Positions 11,340 to 23,400 of a stretch of 64,000 nt of DNA are shown here, piece by piece. The position numbers were made by a program, and so were the translations under genes. The stretch lies in contig NBIV01000245.1 of the NCBI GenBank assembly GCA_003194525.1, forward strand, positions 62,001-126,000, written 5' to 3'. The DNA is from Gracilariopsis chorda. Its lineage: Eukaryota > Rhodophyta > Florideophyceae > Gracilariales > Gracilariaceae. The notes under the pieces were generated by a model. That model was given only the letters and a program-made list of their open reading frames with translations. It was not told the origin of the DNA and searched no databases. How positions within the stretch are numbered: position 1 is the stretch's first letter; every line of letters begins with the position of its first letter.

Positions 11340-12914
11340 GTATTTCCAGACCAACTCCCAGAAGGACTACCCCCGCAGCGAGAACAAGACTTTCATATCG
11401 ACCTACTGCAAGGCTTTACGCCACTCAAGAAAGAAGTATATCGAATGTCAGATAAATAACTTACAAACTACGTAAGCAGCTCGATGAACTACTTCAACAG
11501 GGTTTCATCCGACCAGGTTCAAGCCCTTGGGGTGCACCCGTACTATTCGTCGCCAAGAAAGATAGAAAATTGAGACTATGCCTTGACTGCCGAGGATTAA
11601 ACAAACTAACGGTGAAGAATAGTTACCCCATACCCCGGATTGATGACATATTCGATCAGCTAAATGGCGCTAGAATATTTTAAAAAATAGATCTTCGTTC
11701 AGGATATCATCATATAATACTTTCCGAACAGTCAATCCCAAGAAAAAACTTCCGTACAAGATACAGTCACTTTGAGTTGCTTGTACTTCCTGTGGGTCTT
11801 ACCAACGCACCAGCTTCATTTATGAGCCTGATGGATACGGTACTGAGAGAATACATAGACATGTTCGTCTTAGTATATCTAGATGGCATTCTTATCTATA
11901 GTAAGAAAAAATAAGAACATCTGAAGCATCTCAGATGTGTACTCAACAAACTTCGCGAGCACAAGCGTTATGGGAAGCTTTCAAAGTGTGGATTTATGTA
12001 GCAGAAAGTTGAGTATCTTGGACATATTGTGCGTGCGGAAAGTAGATCCGTCGAAGCGCAGAAGGTTGATTCAATCCGGAATTGGATTAGACCTAGAGCC
12101 AAGACCGTCCAGTCATTCCTGGGATTAGTAAACCACTACCGAAATTTTATCAAGAACTGTTCCGAAATATCGAAACCCTTGACCAAACTATGCGGAAAAT
12201 CTGAATTTCAATGGAAACAAGAACAAGCTCAAAGTTTTGATTCCTTGAAGAAAGCTATAATGAGAACCCCAGTACTAAGGCACTTTGACCCAAAATTACC
12301 CATCATCGTTACTACCGACGCTTTCCAATATGCCATTGGAGCCGTTATGGAACAGGTTGAGAACAATGTTAAACGACCTGTAGCATTTTCATCAAGAACA
12401 TTAAACGCCGCCTAACAACGTTACGCAGCCCACGAGAGACCTCTTGGGGGTAATAGACACCTTGAGGACATGGAAAGTGTACCTTCATGGCCAATCATTT
12501 ACAGTTGTCACTGACCACTACCCTTTGAAGTATCTAAAATCTCAACGGAACCTGTGTCAAAGACAGGTACGCTGGCTGGAACAAATCGTTGAGTTTGACT
12601 TCTTTTTTCAGCCGATCAAAGGGAAGTCCAACGTTGTCGCAGATGCTGTTTCAAGATACCCGAAACACGCTGAGAACCCTGAAGTAGTTAACCGGTCACT
12701 ACTTCAGGAAGCAATTCTCAGAACATCCAAAGTCAATGGTATATCCCAGCTTCGTGAAGTATCCAAAAGTGATACGCGCGCATTCATCAACGGATATATG
12801 AACGACAATGAATTCAGAAACCTATACAAATCCCCACGAAGCCCATTCTACAAACAAAAGGGATTTTTTATAGGGAAGGACGACTCTGCGTACCAAAAGA
12901 AGAAGTACGACTAA
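11340..12914 (+). mobile_element. Gypsy G1 reverse transcriptase and RNase H region
   Basis: In order: [74 protein letters not shown] and VYLDGILIYSKK. These are the successive boxes of Gypsy reverse transcriptase. The connection and RNase H parts follow (SFLGLVNHYRNFI, TTDAFQYAIGAVMEQ, VVTDHYPLKYL, VVADAVSRYP) up to 12660. Part of the fossil element, with several breaks. Confidence 0.88.
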
Positions 12915-12939
12915 AAGTAGTACAAGACTACTACGATCA

Positions 12940-14206
12940 ACCTATATGAGCTCATCTAGCATTTAAGAAAACATATGAAAAGATTCGGAGACTATACTGC
13001 TAGAAATCGTTACGCCAAACGATTAAAGAATACGTCGACTCATGTCTGAAGTGTCAAGAAACGAAATCAGGAACCAAAAAAAACCAGGGTCAACTACAAC
13101 CACTAACTCCTCCGAGAAAGAAATGCGCTCAACCTACAATGGACTTCATCACACCGCTTCTCAAAACGAAAGATGGGAATAGTGCATGGTACGTCGGAGT
13201 AGACCGCCCATCCAAGTTGATCAGAATTATCCCCATAAAATCAGATGTAACTGCAGTCCAGACTGCAGAACTCTATTTCAAACACGTATACAGACATCAT
13301 GGCCTCTCCTAAATAATTATCTCTGACAGGGACAAGATTATTATGAGCAACTTTTGGAAAGAACTATTCCGTCTCGTTGGTTCTAAGATAAGGACATCAA
13401 CAGCATATCACCCACATACAGATGATCAAAACGAGGTAATGAACAAAACATTTGAAGAAATGATTAGAGCATACGTCAACCTTACGCAATCTGATTGGGA
13501 TGAACAACTCATAGAATTCGAAGTCGCATACAAGTCGTCAGAGAACTCAAACACAAATTTTACCCCCTTCTTCTTAACGTATGAAGACTACTAAAGAGTA
13601 CTATCGCTCGATACTATCATTTCAGAAAATAATGAAGCTCTGAAGTTCATCGAAACCATGAAGCAAGCAACCATTGAAGCAAGAACGCAGATTGAAAAAC
13701 AGAACCGTTACTCCAACTCATACACCGATAAGAATCGGTCCCCCTGCACATTCGAAGTCGGACAGGAAGTCATGTTGTCCACACAAAACCTCAATGCAGA
13801 CCACATCGGAAAGAAGTCTAAACTACGAATCCGATACTGTGGACCGTTCAGGACCACAGAAAAACTTGGCCCAGTAGCATTTCGTCTAGACTTGAGTCAC
13901 ACACTGAAATCAAAAATTCATGATGTGTTCCATGCTAGTGTTCTCAAGCTTTACCGAGAAGGCAAATCAATTCGTCCCGAGCCAGATCATCCCACCCCGG
14001 TAACATTGAAGGATGGGACAGAAGAATATGAAGTAGAATGTATTGTCAACCACAGAAAACTGGCCAGACGATTTGAACTTCTTGTCAAATGGCTTGGATA
14101 CCCAAGTCATGAGAACACTTGGATGAAAGAAAGAGAGCTCACGAACTACAAAGCACTTCTTCAGCAGTATAAAAAGGCGAACAGACAAGTATCGAGGAGG
14201 AACTAA
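12940..14206 (+). mobile_element. Gypsy G1 integrase and C-terminal chromodomain
   Basis: Integrase core wording includes MDFITPLLKTKDGNSAWYVG, STAYHPHTDDQNEVMNKTFE and ELFRLVGSKIRTS. The last region (13658-14206) has the GPF box (RYCGPFRTTEKLGPVAFRL) and then a chromodomain: YEVECIVNHRKLARRFELLV followed by KWLGYPSHENTW. That composition defines the element as a chromovirus. Chromodomains of such integrases are known to bias insertion toward chromatin with particular histone marks. Part of the fossil element. Confidence 0.85.
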
Positions 14207-14730
14207 GCATCCCCGTCTCAACAATTCTTGAAGATGGATCAGAATTCCAATGTCGAAGACGCGAGAGAACTTTACAACAATATCAACCTCGGCGGAAGAT
14301 CGTTACACCACTGGATGGTTGAAATCACTAGCATTGAAGCAATCAAGATACGTCTTTGCTGGGCAGCCTTCCATATCTCGTTGTCATTCGCACAACACCG
14401 TGGACCCTTCTACACCGACGAGAATGACATACTGCTGCACTGACTCTTCTTCAACTATGATGGAGGAATTCTGACGATTTTGGACGATATGTTTCAAATG
14501 CATATCTTCTACTATATGATTGCGCGTTATGGACACCTCATAGGTGAACAAAGTTTTACGGAGAAAATTGTTGAAATCCTGAACCACTTGAGATGAAGGT
14601 CAAGTCCCATTCACCTTGGAACCTGAAAATCAGCGCGACCTGTTCCCCGTTCCTCCCGAATCTGGGTTTGTGCGAGTCTAAGAAAATCCTCGTCAAGAGT
14701 CGGGTCGACTCCACTGTTAGGGTAGAGTGA

Positions 14731-15383
14731 TGTTAGAATTAGTTCTTATTTACCTTTCTTTGAGTATAGTTGTCTCTAGCATCAGTTCTAACGTGCACAT
14801 ACCTGCTAGTGTTATTGTACTCGATCTGCTGAAGAAATCGGTTACCCATTAGCCATACCAAACTGGCCTCAAAGCCAAGTTGACATCTTCGTGACACCCT
14901 GTCAATATGAAATGACAATATGTTCATGTCAGAGAAGTCTTGCTTGACCACGTGGACATATTGGCTCTAAATTACACGTTGCCTACTACTCACAACGTTG
15001 ACAGACACTTCAAATGGTACAGCAGGGATCGAACGGTCATGGAAGATTCCCGAGGGAGTCGTGCCAAGTCATCACTGGCACCCTGGGTTCATGCCAGATC
15101 ATCAAGACCTCGTCTGATGACAAGTCATCAGCATTGATGGAATTTTTTCAAGTCATCAAACGACTACATCTGGCACTGAACCAGGTAAACCAGTCGCGTA
15201 CGGAGGCCAGTACGAACACCAAGCTTCATACCGTTTAGTTCGGACGAATTCTCATCGACTATTGGCACTGATAGAACTAGACTAGAAACTCTATATAAAC
15301 CCCGATGGATGTTCCGATCTTCTAACTCGGATCATCACCATCGACTTACAAACAATTCAACCACTGCACCTCTGTTCCTAACA
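14731..15383 (+). repeat. 3' LTR of Gypsy G1 with TATA box
   Basis: The LTR begins TGTTAGAATTAG and ends CTCTGTTCCTAACA. A TATA box (TATATAAA) lies at 15292-15299, about 90 bp before the LTR end, giving a U3/R boundary. A cluster of GTCATCA repeats lies at 15064-15174. Confidence 0.92.
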
Positions 15384-16100
15384 GTGCCATGCGTATCTAG
15401 ATTGGCCAGCATACAACGTCTCACTTGTGTGAGGGTTCTGAAAATCATCGGTGGACAGAGGCTCTTAATGAAGACTCATCGTTGGCTATTGGGGAGCCCA
15501 ACAGCTTGCGTTAGCGAATTTGCTCTATTACACGCTTTGGAGGAGAGAGTTCGCGCATTGCCCCAGCTCTGAAGCTCTCTTGAGTTTCGGTCTTCCCAGA
15601 TGATTAGTTGCGGTTGTTTGGGGCAGTGGGCGGGGCTTGTTCGAATAAGTCAATTGCAACGAAACTATCGCCTATATTTGACTGCTTTTAAGTAGTTTTA
15701 GCTATACTTTTCAAGAGATGATTACTTTCATGTTCTACAAGAACTATTCTTTGATCGTCTAGGAACTCTGCGAATATACGCTTTAACAAACCATGCTTCA
15801 AAATAGAATATGGAATTAATTTTTCTGGCGGATGCTCCTTCCGTAGAAGTTCCATGAAGTGAGCAGGTATAACGTCAGCATTATTTCTTTGGATGTTCTC
15901 GACGAATTCGATGCATTGGCGTTGCTTTGAGTTAGTATATCATATTATGTTGCGCGTAAACTTTCCATTAAGTGGAGGTATGGTGTACTAGCTAGCTATA
16001 ATACTATATATCTGTCATTTTACTTGTAGTACTATTGTTTAAGAATATTATAGCTTTATTATATTTTTAAACTATGTTTTGAGTAACTTGGAAATACAAA
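15384..16100. other. No gene recognised; AT-rich right half
   Basis: No conserved protein wording was found on either strand. Bases from about 15950 to 16110 are strongly AT-rich. The start of this stretch does not resemble the Copia sequence interrupted at 7836, so it is not an obvious continuation of that element. Confidence 0.5.
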
Positions 16101-16109
16101 GGGATATTT

Positions 16110-16700
16110 ATTTATTTACATTCTTACGGCAAAGCAACTCATGTTGATCTTTCCAGTTCATTCCGTGATTTAAGTGATGGTGTGACTCAAATTGACGTTC
16201 ACAACTTTTGCAAAACAGAAGATCGTGCTTATTGTGTAGTCGTATCTTGTAACCCCCTGACTGCTTGTGGTCAAAAATGTCTTTTGCAAAATCGCACTAA
16301 ATATCGCACAATTTGTAATATCGTTTCACACGCGCAATGTTACGTGTAAGCGTTTTCGTTTGAGATTTGTAGCAGTGCGGCCTGTCCTTTGTTATACGCC
16401 GTTCGTGTATGGCGGGCCTCGGTTTGGTTTGCGGCCCCAAACATGACATACGGGGCACGTGGACTTCTTTGGCTTCCATATTGATTACAGTCGAATGGTG
16501 GCGAGGCGCGTTGTAATTGAAAAACGCAGGGTAGTGCCTGGTAGGTTAATCCCCACACGATGTCAGCCAGAGCCGCCGGCGGTGCTTTATTGATACTCTG
16601 ACCGTCAGGTTCAATAAAACGTGTACGTCTACACGTTTCACTGAATAGCTGGTACAGCCACTCACACCATCCCTCGCAGTTATGAGCAAAGTACCATGAT
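16110..16700 (-). repeat. Unidentified coding repeat, copy A, with zinc-finger-like tail
   Basis: On the minus strand the 5' part (about 16690-16520) encodes wording like CEWLYQLFSETCRRTRF and APPAALAD, nearly repeated in the copy at about 19450-19660. Further down, CPVCHVWGRKPNR and, near 16170-16230, LFCKSCERQFESHHHLNHG suggest zinc-binding modules. Frames are interrupted, so it is decayed. The repeat with conserved protein wording suggests a mobile-element gene, but I do not recognise the family; a DDE transposon protein is one possibility. Confidence 0.45.
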
Positions 16701-16979
16701 TGCGTACTACTAGTATCTATCTCGATTATTTAACTAACGGTGCCATCGTTAAAAACCATTTGTGCAGCAAAACCTTGTAGGAAAAATCTGCGCCAAAAGG
16801 AAAAGGTATAGCAAGTTCCATTCTACCCTGATCCGTATAACGGTACAACTGGTTCTTATTTCTGTTATAAAAATCAAAGAAAAACGAAATCACAAATAGA
16901 AATACCCAAGCGTTAGAAAATTTGTCAAAAGAAAAATCAGAAGTGACGATGTAGGCCACATGGCAAACCCAATGTTGGC

Positions 16980-17935
16980 AAACGGTCTTGCCTCAACGAC
17001 TTAGTAAACACGTTGCCAGGCTATATTTCAGTTCGCACGTATTCCATGCGAACAATGCCATTCGTCACCAATTCTTTAACATGGTGGAACTTCAGAGTAA
17101 CATGCTTGTTACGCTCAGAGGACCGGGCATTTTGGACGATTGACAACGCGGTGGAGCTATCACTGAATACCGGGATGGGATACATGTTTCCGGTTCATCT
17201 TCAACGATGGTTTTATTCAGCATTTCCCAAAACAATCTCCTTAGCCATGCCACGGCTTTTCCGCAATAGGACAGTGCGATGTATTCAGCCTCTCCGGACG
17301 ATAGCGAAATTATCGTCTGCTTCTTTGTAGTCCAAAGCATGGGTCCTTCGTTTACCGTTACCAGTAAACCAGTTGTAGACTTTCTGTTGTCCTTGCAACC
17401 AGACCAGTCTGCATCGCAATACGCTTCCATCGGCGCGTTGGCGCTTGATGAGAACTGGAGGCAATAGTCCTTCGTACCTTTCAGGTACCTTAAAACCCTT
17501 TTCGCAAGTCCAGCATGTCTCTTTCCAGGAGCATGCACCTGCCTCGCTAGCATTGAAGCTGCGAACATGATGTCAGGCCTTGACGTCACAGCCAAGTACA
17601 TCAAATGCCCTACCAGTTTTCGGTATCTGGCATGAAGCACAGTGGACAGACCTTCTTCGTCGTCGTTTAGATCCGTCAGATCGCAAGGAGTAGGCAACGG
17701 AGTTTGCGCAGGATTCGATTTCACTAATCCGTACTTCTCTAACGTCTCACGACGTATCTTTCTTGTGATACCCAAATGCCTTTGCTGTGCCTGTCGATGA
17801 CCATCCCAATAAAAGACTTTGCTTCACCAAGAAACTTCACTTGAAATAGTTTTTTCATCTCTTCCTTAAATTAATCTAGGAGAGATTTTGAGTCCGACAA
17901 CATTAGTACGTCGTCGACTACAACAGGGATTCTTC
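16980..17935 (-). mobile_element. Copia reverse transcriptase/RNase H fragment, fossil
   Basis: The minus-strand reading runs from a reverse-transcriptase-like VDDVLMLSDSKSLLD near 17900 into KSNPAQTPLPTPCDL, YRKLVGHLMYLAVTSRPDI, CDADWSGCKDNRKSTTG and SLSSGEAEYIALS. These are the classical Copia RT-to-RNase H motifs in order. It lies between the two copies of the 16.5/19.5-kb repeat and may have inserted there. Broken. Confidence 0.88.
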
Positions 17936-18930
17936 TTGGCGGGAACACTGGCAGGAGATGCTATCTCCGAAGGCCCTACAGGTTATACCTCTGACTCTGG
18001 GTTAGAAACTCCGGGTGAGTTGTGATTTACTGCGGCTTTACGAGTTCCGCACAAACCAGAACTTGGTGCGCGCTTTCCTACGGAACGTCCAGGAGAGGTT
18101 ACTAACAGGGGATATGTTTTCACCAGTAAACCTCCTCTAGTTCCTTGCGGATGCTTGCTCGGGAAAGTTTTCTCTGCTATCAATAACCACGATGTAGTCC
18201 GAGCTGAACGATGAGACACCCTGTCTCCGAGGATTCGCAGCGCACACCCAGCAGAACCGGTTATACGGTGTGATTACTAGCCCTCAGATTAGTTGAAGTC
18301 CCCACTCGATTCCCTGCCGGTGCTCAGCTTTCGAACTATACCGGCGGTCAGAGTGCCAACTTCCACGTAGGGGTAATGGAAACAGAGGCCCTTAATCACA
18401 GACGCAAGCTTCCCGTCTGGTGAAATCTCACTTCCACGCGGCGTCCGGTGGAGTGGCGGGACTTTCTTCTCAACCCAAGTTTTTATGATGGAGAGGTAAC
18501 GCCGACTTGTAACGCATACGCAAACGGCGGGGGTGTTTACTTGTTAGTTCAGCGCAGGGGGGTGGAGCGTCTATTAGTAGCAAAGAGTTGCAGTGTAGAG
18601 GCTTCAGGTGGTCGGTCTAGACGCCAAGCCGATGGCAACGGTTGTTCAACGACACGGGGATGTTCAAGGAGCCTCTAGCCTGCACGCTTCTACGCAGCGC
18701 GGGATTGAGGGGAAGGGAGCAGGGGTTTCTTTCCGAATGATAACAATTTTGCGAGGTTCCGTCGCCGACTGAGGAGCAAGAGTGGAAACACAACGTCCAG
18801 TTTGCGGAGAAGTTGCGTGATTCTCGGCAACTTACGCGGTAAGTATGCGCAAGACCCGAAAACAAAGGCGATCAAATTAAGCGCAACGGATAACGGCGAA
18901 GATGAAATGGAAGCACGAGGGGGAGCCTGT
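17936..18930. other. No gene recognised
   Basis: Short frames occur on both strands without recognisable domains. The region from 18280 to 18560 is comparatively GC-rich. It probably belongs to mobile-element debris given both neighbours. Confidence 0.4.
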
Positions 18931-19449
18931 TTCACTACCGCAATAGCGCAGTGAAAGTCCAGTGGCGACGGTAATGCGCAATACTCAGGGTAGTGGCCAG
19001 ACTCAAGACATTTTTGACCCAGATATTGCAATGCCCGAGCTCGATAGATGTTCTCAAAATACGACGAAGTCCGTAGGTTGCAGAAATGGGGGAATGTTTC
19101 CCCCAATTCTGCAAGTGAGGTTGTGAATTGCGAACTCCAAAAACATGGCATGCCCGAGAGCGCGTCGATGCGTTGAACGCAAATGGGAAGCTGATGACTG
19201 CCGGGTATCGGAAAGAGATTGCGCACAAGTTCAGATGTGAGTTTGCTTTGCCACGCAAACGGGAGCGCAATAAATGAAGTAGTGCTGTCGCAAAGGGGTG
19301 CACTAATTCTGATGTATGTTTGAAAGACTTGCGAATGAAAGTTCTCCAAGCGGGTGAACGATTGGGGACGCGTCGGGTGGGGCGCGTGCATGCTCTCCGA
19401 GGGGGGTAGAAAAAGAGGCACGGTGAGAACCCAGGGTGGGCGTTTTTCA

Positions 19450-19850
19450 CCGCGATGCTACCATGAAAAACACGGGGTAGTGCCTGGTGGGTTAACCCCA
19501 ACATGAGGTCAGCCAGAGCCGCCGGCGGTGCTGTATTGATACTCTGACCGTCAAGTTCATTGAAACATGTACGTCTACACATTTCATTGAACGGCTGGTA
19601 CAGCCATTCACAGTAATGCTCGCTGTCGACGTCACAGTCGCCCAGTGGCTCGAGCACGGTTGTACGGGTTGATGCGTTTTGATTGGCTTATGGTTGATTG
19701 TCGGCCGGTGCCAACAGTTGGAGCAGTGGATGAATATCCAACAATGAACTGCAGTGCTGATGTGTTGGAGTGTTGGGTCCTTCCACTGCAATATTTGGAA
19801 AGTTTGTGAGTACCCCAACAGTAGGCCCTGATTTGCTACGAGGCACAATA
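19450..19850 (-). repeat. Unidentified coding repeat, copy B
   Basis: About 165 bp around 19464-19625 match 16525-16680 closely in the same orientation, including the stretch encoding APPAALAD. The minus-strand frame EHYCEWLYQPFNEMCRRTCF corresponds to copy A. Conservation extends in the same reading frame, supporting a former protein-coding sequence of a dispersed element. Function unknown. Confidence 0.55.
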
Positions 19851-20212
19851 GCGTTAGAATAGAAATTAGCCATTGTGTAATTTAGAAATACAAAAATCGT
19901 GTAAACTTGTAGTGAGGTCTTGTACATCCTTCGCCTTAGCTTAATAAAGCCGTATTGAAATGAACAGAATTTTTTAATTTTCCAGAGAGCATATTTGAAC
20001 CTACTTAAATCAAGATAAGGAGCTTCCGATAAATTCCGGAATTTCAACAAACTTGATTGTTGAAAAAAAGGTGATAGAACGGTAGTGGTGGCCAGTATCG
20101 AAATAACTATAGTAGTTTTGCTTCGAAAGGAACACAATTCATGATATACAAAGTTAGGTTAGAGAACAGACAAGAGGCGAAGGCCGAGCTCTGCTCCCTC
20201 CCTTTTACACTG

Positions 20213-20243
20213 GTGGAGAAAGACGCTAGTCGTCTTTCTCCAC
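20213..20243. repeat. 13-bp perfect hairpin
   Basis: GTGGAGAAAGACG at 20213-20225 and its exact complement CGTCTTTCTCCAC at 20231-20243 are separated by a 5-base loop. It is the first of three hairpins within 140 bp. Confidence 0.8.
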
Positions 20244-20294
20244 AAAAACTATCCTAAGATGCTGGCATCAATCGGGCATAGTAAGCAATCATCC

Positions 20295-20352
20295 CACCAT
20301 CCTCCGGGATGGTGAGGAGGCAGCACGCTTTCTAACCATCCCCAAGGATGGT
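20295..20352. repeat. Two tandem hairpins sharing the stem CCATCC/GGATGG
   Basis: CACCATCC-TCCG-GGATGGTG spans 20295-20314 and ACCATCC-CCAA-GGATGGT spans 20335-20352. A third right arm (GGATGGTGAGAG) occurs near 20395-20407 without its partner. This looks like duplicated structured units, either of an RNA or of a transposon end. Confidence 0.7.
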
Positions 20353-20439
20353 GAGATAGTCCGTTTCATCTTTTCCTCTCTCAACATCTGGTTAGGATGG
20401 TGAGAGGGCTAGTTTTTTGACATGAAGACTCATCACATA

Positions 20440-23400
20440 GAAATGCAATGCATTTCTCTCATACAAGCACTGCCTCTACGAGATAGTTTGCGTGTGTGAT
20501 ATTTCACTCTATTAGCCATGCTCTCACATGAGTAAACCATTGCCGTTGAAAACATGCTGAGCGTGGCTTGATTAATTTATGCTACTAAAAATAGAGCCAA
20601 TTGCCTCTTTTTCTTTAGGGTAACTCGTACTTGGGATCCATATAGTGCAGAAGTCGATGAAATCAAGCACAAATATCTCGCTCGGCATTTGATATTGCAC
20701 TGCAACAGGCTCAGCAACCCAGACCTGCTTGGTTATGTGTAAATCGGCCAGCACCAATCACTGCAGGGCAGTCCCTCCATACCTAAGCAAAGAAGGTATC
20801 TTATAAGCACCAAGCACCAAGTTAGCCTTGCATCCTATTGAATGAGTATGCGTCAGTCCCAATGGGAGTCATGGTGCTAGAAATTAACTCATCTGTAGCG
20901 ACGCAACGACCAAACAAGCATGGACTTTCGAACCCTGAAGAGATTGTAGACCTTTTCTGCTTGAGCTATGTTCCGCAAAAATCTTGTGGAATTATTCGTC
21001 TTTTTTTTGTATACCATTACAATCATAGAACTACTTTTTGCTTGTACAGTCTTCCGTGTATGTCTCATGGAAATTTCAGACCTGTAGAACCCTACAGATT
21101 TCACTTGGTGGCTCGCACCAATGCGCTTTGCGCACCCAAATGTCTCGTTACCCATCTCCAAAAAAGCCTCCTGGCAGAATATTGCTATTAAAGGTGATTT
21201 ATCACCCATTGCTAATGTAATACGTCAATGCCTCTATGGCAACGTCCATCCGCATAAAAAAGTTGTGTTATTTTCCACACTAGATGATTTGGAAGCTGCT
21301 GGTCCATGTTTCGTTATACAGCTCATGAGATATTTCACTAATATTGCCATAGGCAACACATGTTGGAGATGCCCCGCTACTTTTCGTTGTTAACAACTGC
21401 CCATCTGCGGCGAATGCTGCTCGCTGGCCTGCAGGTACTCAGATTCTCGTGAGCATGCCACGCGGAACGACTCCGATGCCTATGCTTCGACGAATAATCG
21501 ATCTGATGTTGTAGAACAGATCTCTCAGTGTTCAATGAATCAACCTTACTATGGAAGTTGAAATTTTGGTGTTCCAAACCGGGAACATTCTTTTTAAAAG
21601 ATGTATCACATCTTGTTTGTGTCGCATGTGACGCAAGACGTTCAACGACGACGAGAGATTTCTCCAAATTCTGTTGCACTGCAAATTGAAACCCATATGT
21701 GATTTTCGCAGCTCGTAGGGCAAATTCGAGCTCCGGAGGAATATCTTTAACTTTGCCCGGTCTGGGTACACTCGTAGGTGGGGAGTCAGGACACAATACC
21801 AGCAAGGTCCACAAAACTAGACCCTTTAACTTTTGCCAGTACAATTTCAAACGTACAAAACGATTAAAAGGCTTCATACAATTAAATGGGAGTACCTCTA
21901 GTGTCTATCGAACCGCTGACCTCATATGAGGTCAAAACAATCAACTTAACCTTTCATTTTAGTTATTTTGATCGGATTTTGTTGCCGTTTGTAGTCCGTA
22001 TAAGTTGTGCAACTTGGTTTTGTATAGCAAAAATTCTAAGCCTCTGTTGTTTATGCTCGGTGAGAAGCAGAAACATAAGACAACCAGATGGTTTAATAGA
22101 GATGTGCTTGAAAAATATGTCGAATTTACTACAGAGCTTCAGAAAACAGCCTTGCTTGATATCAAATAAACGAAAAAGTGTTTTTTATTCAAAAACACTG
22201 TATCTGACGCGTGTATGAAAGGTTCAAAGCCTTCAAAAAATAATCATTCGGCAACATTACATCCGGTCGGATAGACACTAGTGGACAGTGTTCGCGTAGT
22301 GGGTACTGGGGGGCAATATCTCACTAAAGAGAGCCACACCCACCCTATTTGACTGTAAGGCTGTAAAGTTTTACCTTAGTAGAGAAAGTGGGGACAATTA
22401 CACAAGCGGGTATGGCACGAGTAGCAGTTATTTTATTTAGGTCTCGATGATCCTGTGATCTTGGGGTTCCCGATGAAAAGAAGAGCATTGCTGCATCTAA
22501 GAAAGAAGCGTCGTCTCTTCTCTTGTCCATAAAACATGACCGACCGTCTGAAATGCTGCGCAGTTTTACAAGAGTATTATCTTCTTTTTCAAGCCATGTA
22601 TGTGTACCGTACATTTCGAAACTGTTGTGAACGGGAACATTGCTCTAAGTCCGGCATGTAACGCATTATGACACATATGTCATTCCTCAAGGCCCATAGG
22701 TCGTTCGTCTACTTGACATTGCACGATCCTGCCCTAAAACATCTACACACCCTCTAGCCACTTCTTAGGTCTTGCACATGCACTTGCATGAGATGAAATC
22801 CATCTCGGAATAACATCAGAAGTCCCCAAGTGAGAAATAACATGAAGTGAGCACGCTTAATGATGAACGCCGTGGATACTGATTTACTAAAGAGGCAACG
22901 GCTACAATCGCTGATGTATTGCTTCTTCAATGCCGTGCCCTGCTATTACAGAAGGAGTTTCTACTCATACAAAATGAATATTTACTGAATTGGATAAGTA
23001 TGTTTAGCCGTTGAATACCATTCGTCAAAATCCTTACAAAAGTATTGATTACATCATTCTAACTGGAGCTCATTTTATTGCCCATGACTGGCCTGAAAAA
23101 TTTCTTCTTTCGACTTCAAACCTCATCAAGCAATAAAACTGGTGTAGGAAGTACAACGAAAGAAAAACTGCCAAGATATAAACTGAAAGAATAGACTAAT
23201 TGCTTAATTCTTAGGATTGAAGACCAATTTTAGGGCAGTGCGCTACTCGGAACACCACCCACAGCTGACGGTCCCGAGGTGGAAACAGATTCTAGCAAGA
23301 ATCTTGCCTAATAGACACTCTTATCTCTAATAACTGAGTTCCGAAACGTCTCTCCGGGAGAATGTATACTTCTGACTAAAACACCTGGGTGACGCTTTTC

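Larger units (their letters stand above)
7837..15383 (+). mobile_element. Ty3/Gypsy chromovirus G1, fossil with both LTRs
   Basis: The element runs from a 5' LTR (7837-8484) through a primer-binding-like site, an extra proline-rich/zinc-finger region, gag, protease, reverse transcriptase, RNase H, integrase and a C-terminal chromodomain to a 3' LTR (14731-15383). This is the Gypsy order. The length of about 7.5 kb is normal for a chromovirus with long LTRs. The outer flanks do not match as a target-site duplication. Instead the AATAG before its 5' LTR matches the flank of the inverted LTR at 6267, pointing to later rearrangement. The two LTRs differ at roughly a tenth of positions by eye, so it is not recent. 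It is broken, with about ten breaks. Confidence 0.85.

Noticed and set aside
15621-15628. GGGCAGTG at 15621 and 23234 as further Harbinger ends
   Set aside because: Only eight bases agree with the 23-bp repeat before the sequences diverge.
18690-19657. Two overlapping minus-strand frames of about 240 codons
   Set aside because: No recognisable motifs except where they overlap the dispersed repeat near 19.5 kb; the remainder could be chance in GC-rich sequence, so no CDS was called.
21917-21934. 18-bp perfect palindrome TGACCTCATATGAGGTCA
   Set aside because: One such palindrome is not far from chance in 64 kb, and the related 14-bp copy near 41769 shares only the core; no function could be supported.
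20838-22218. Several 80-170 codon frames as host genes
   Set aside because: They overlap on both strands, share no known motif and show no consistent coding character.
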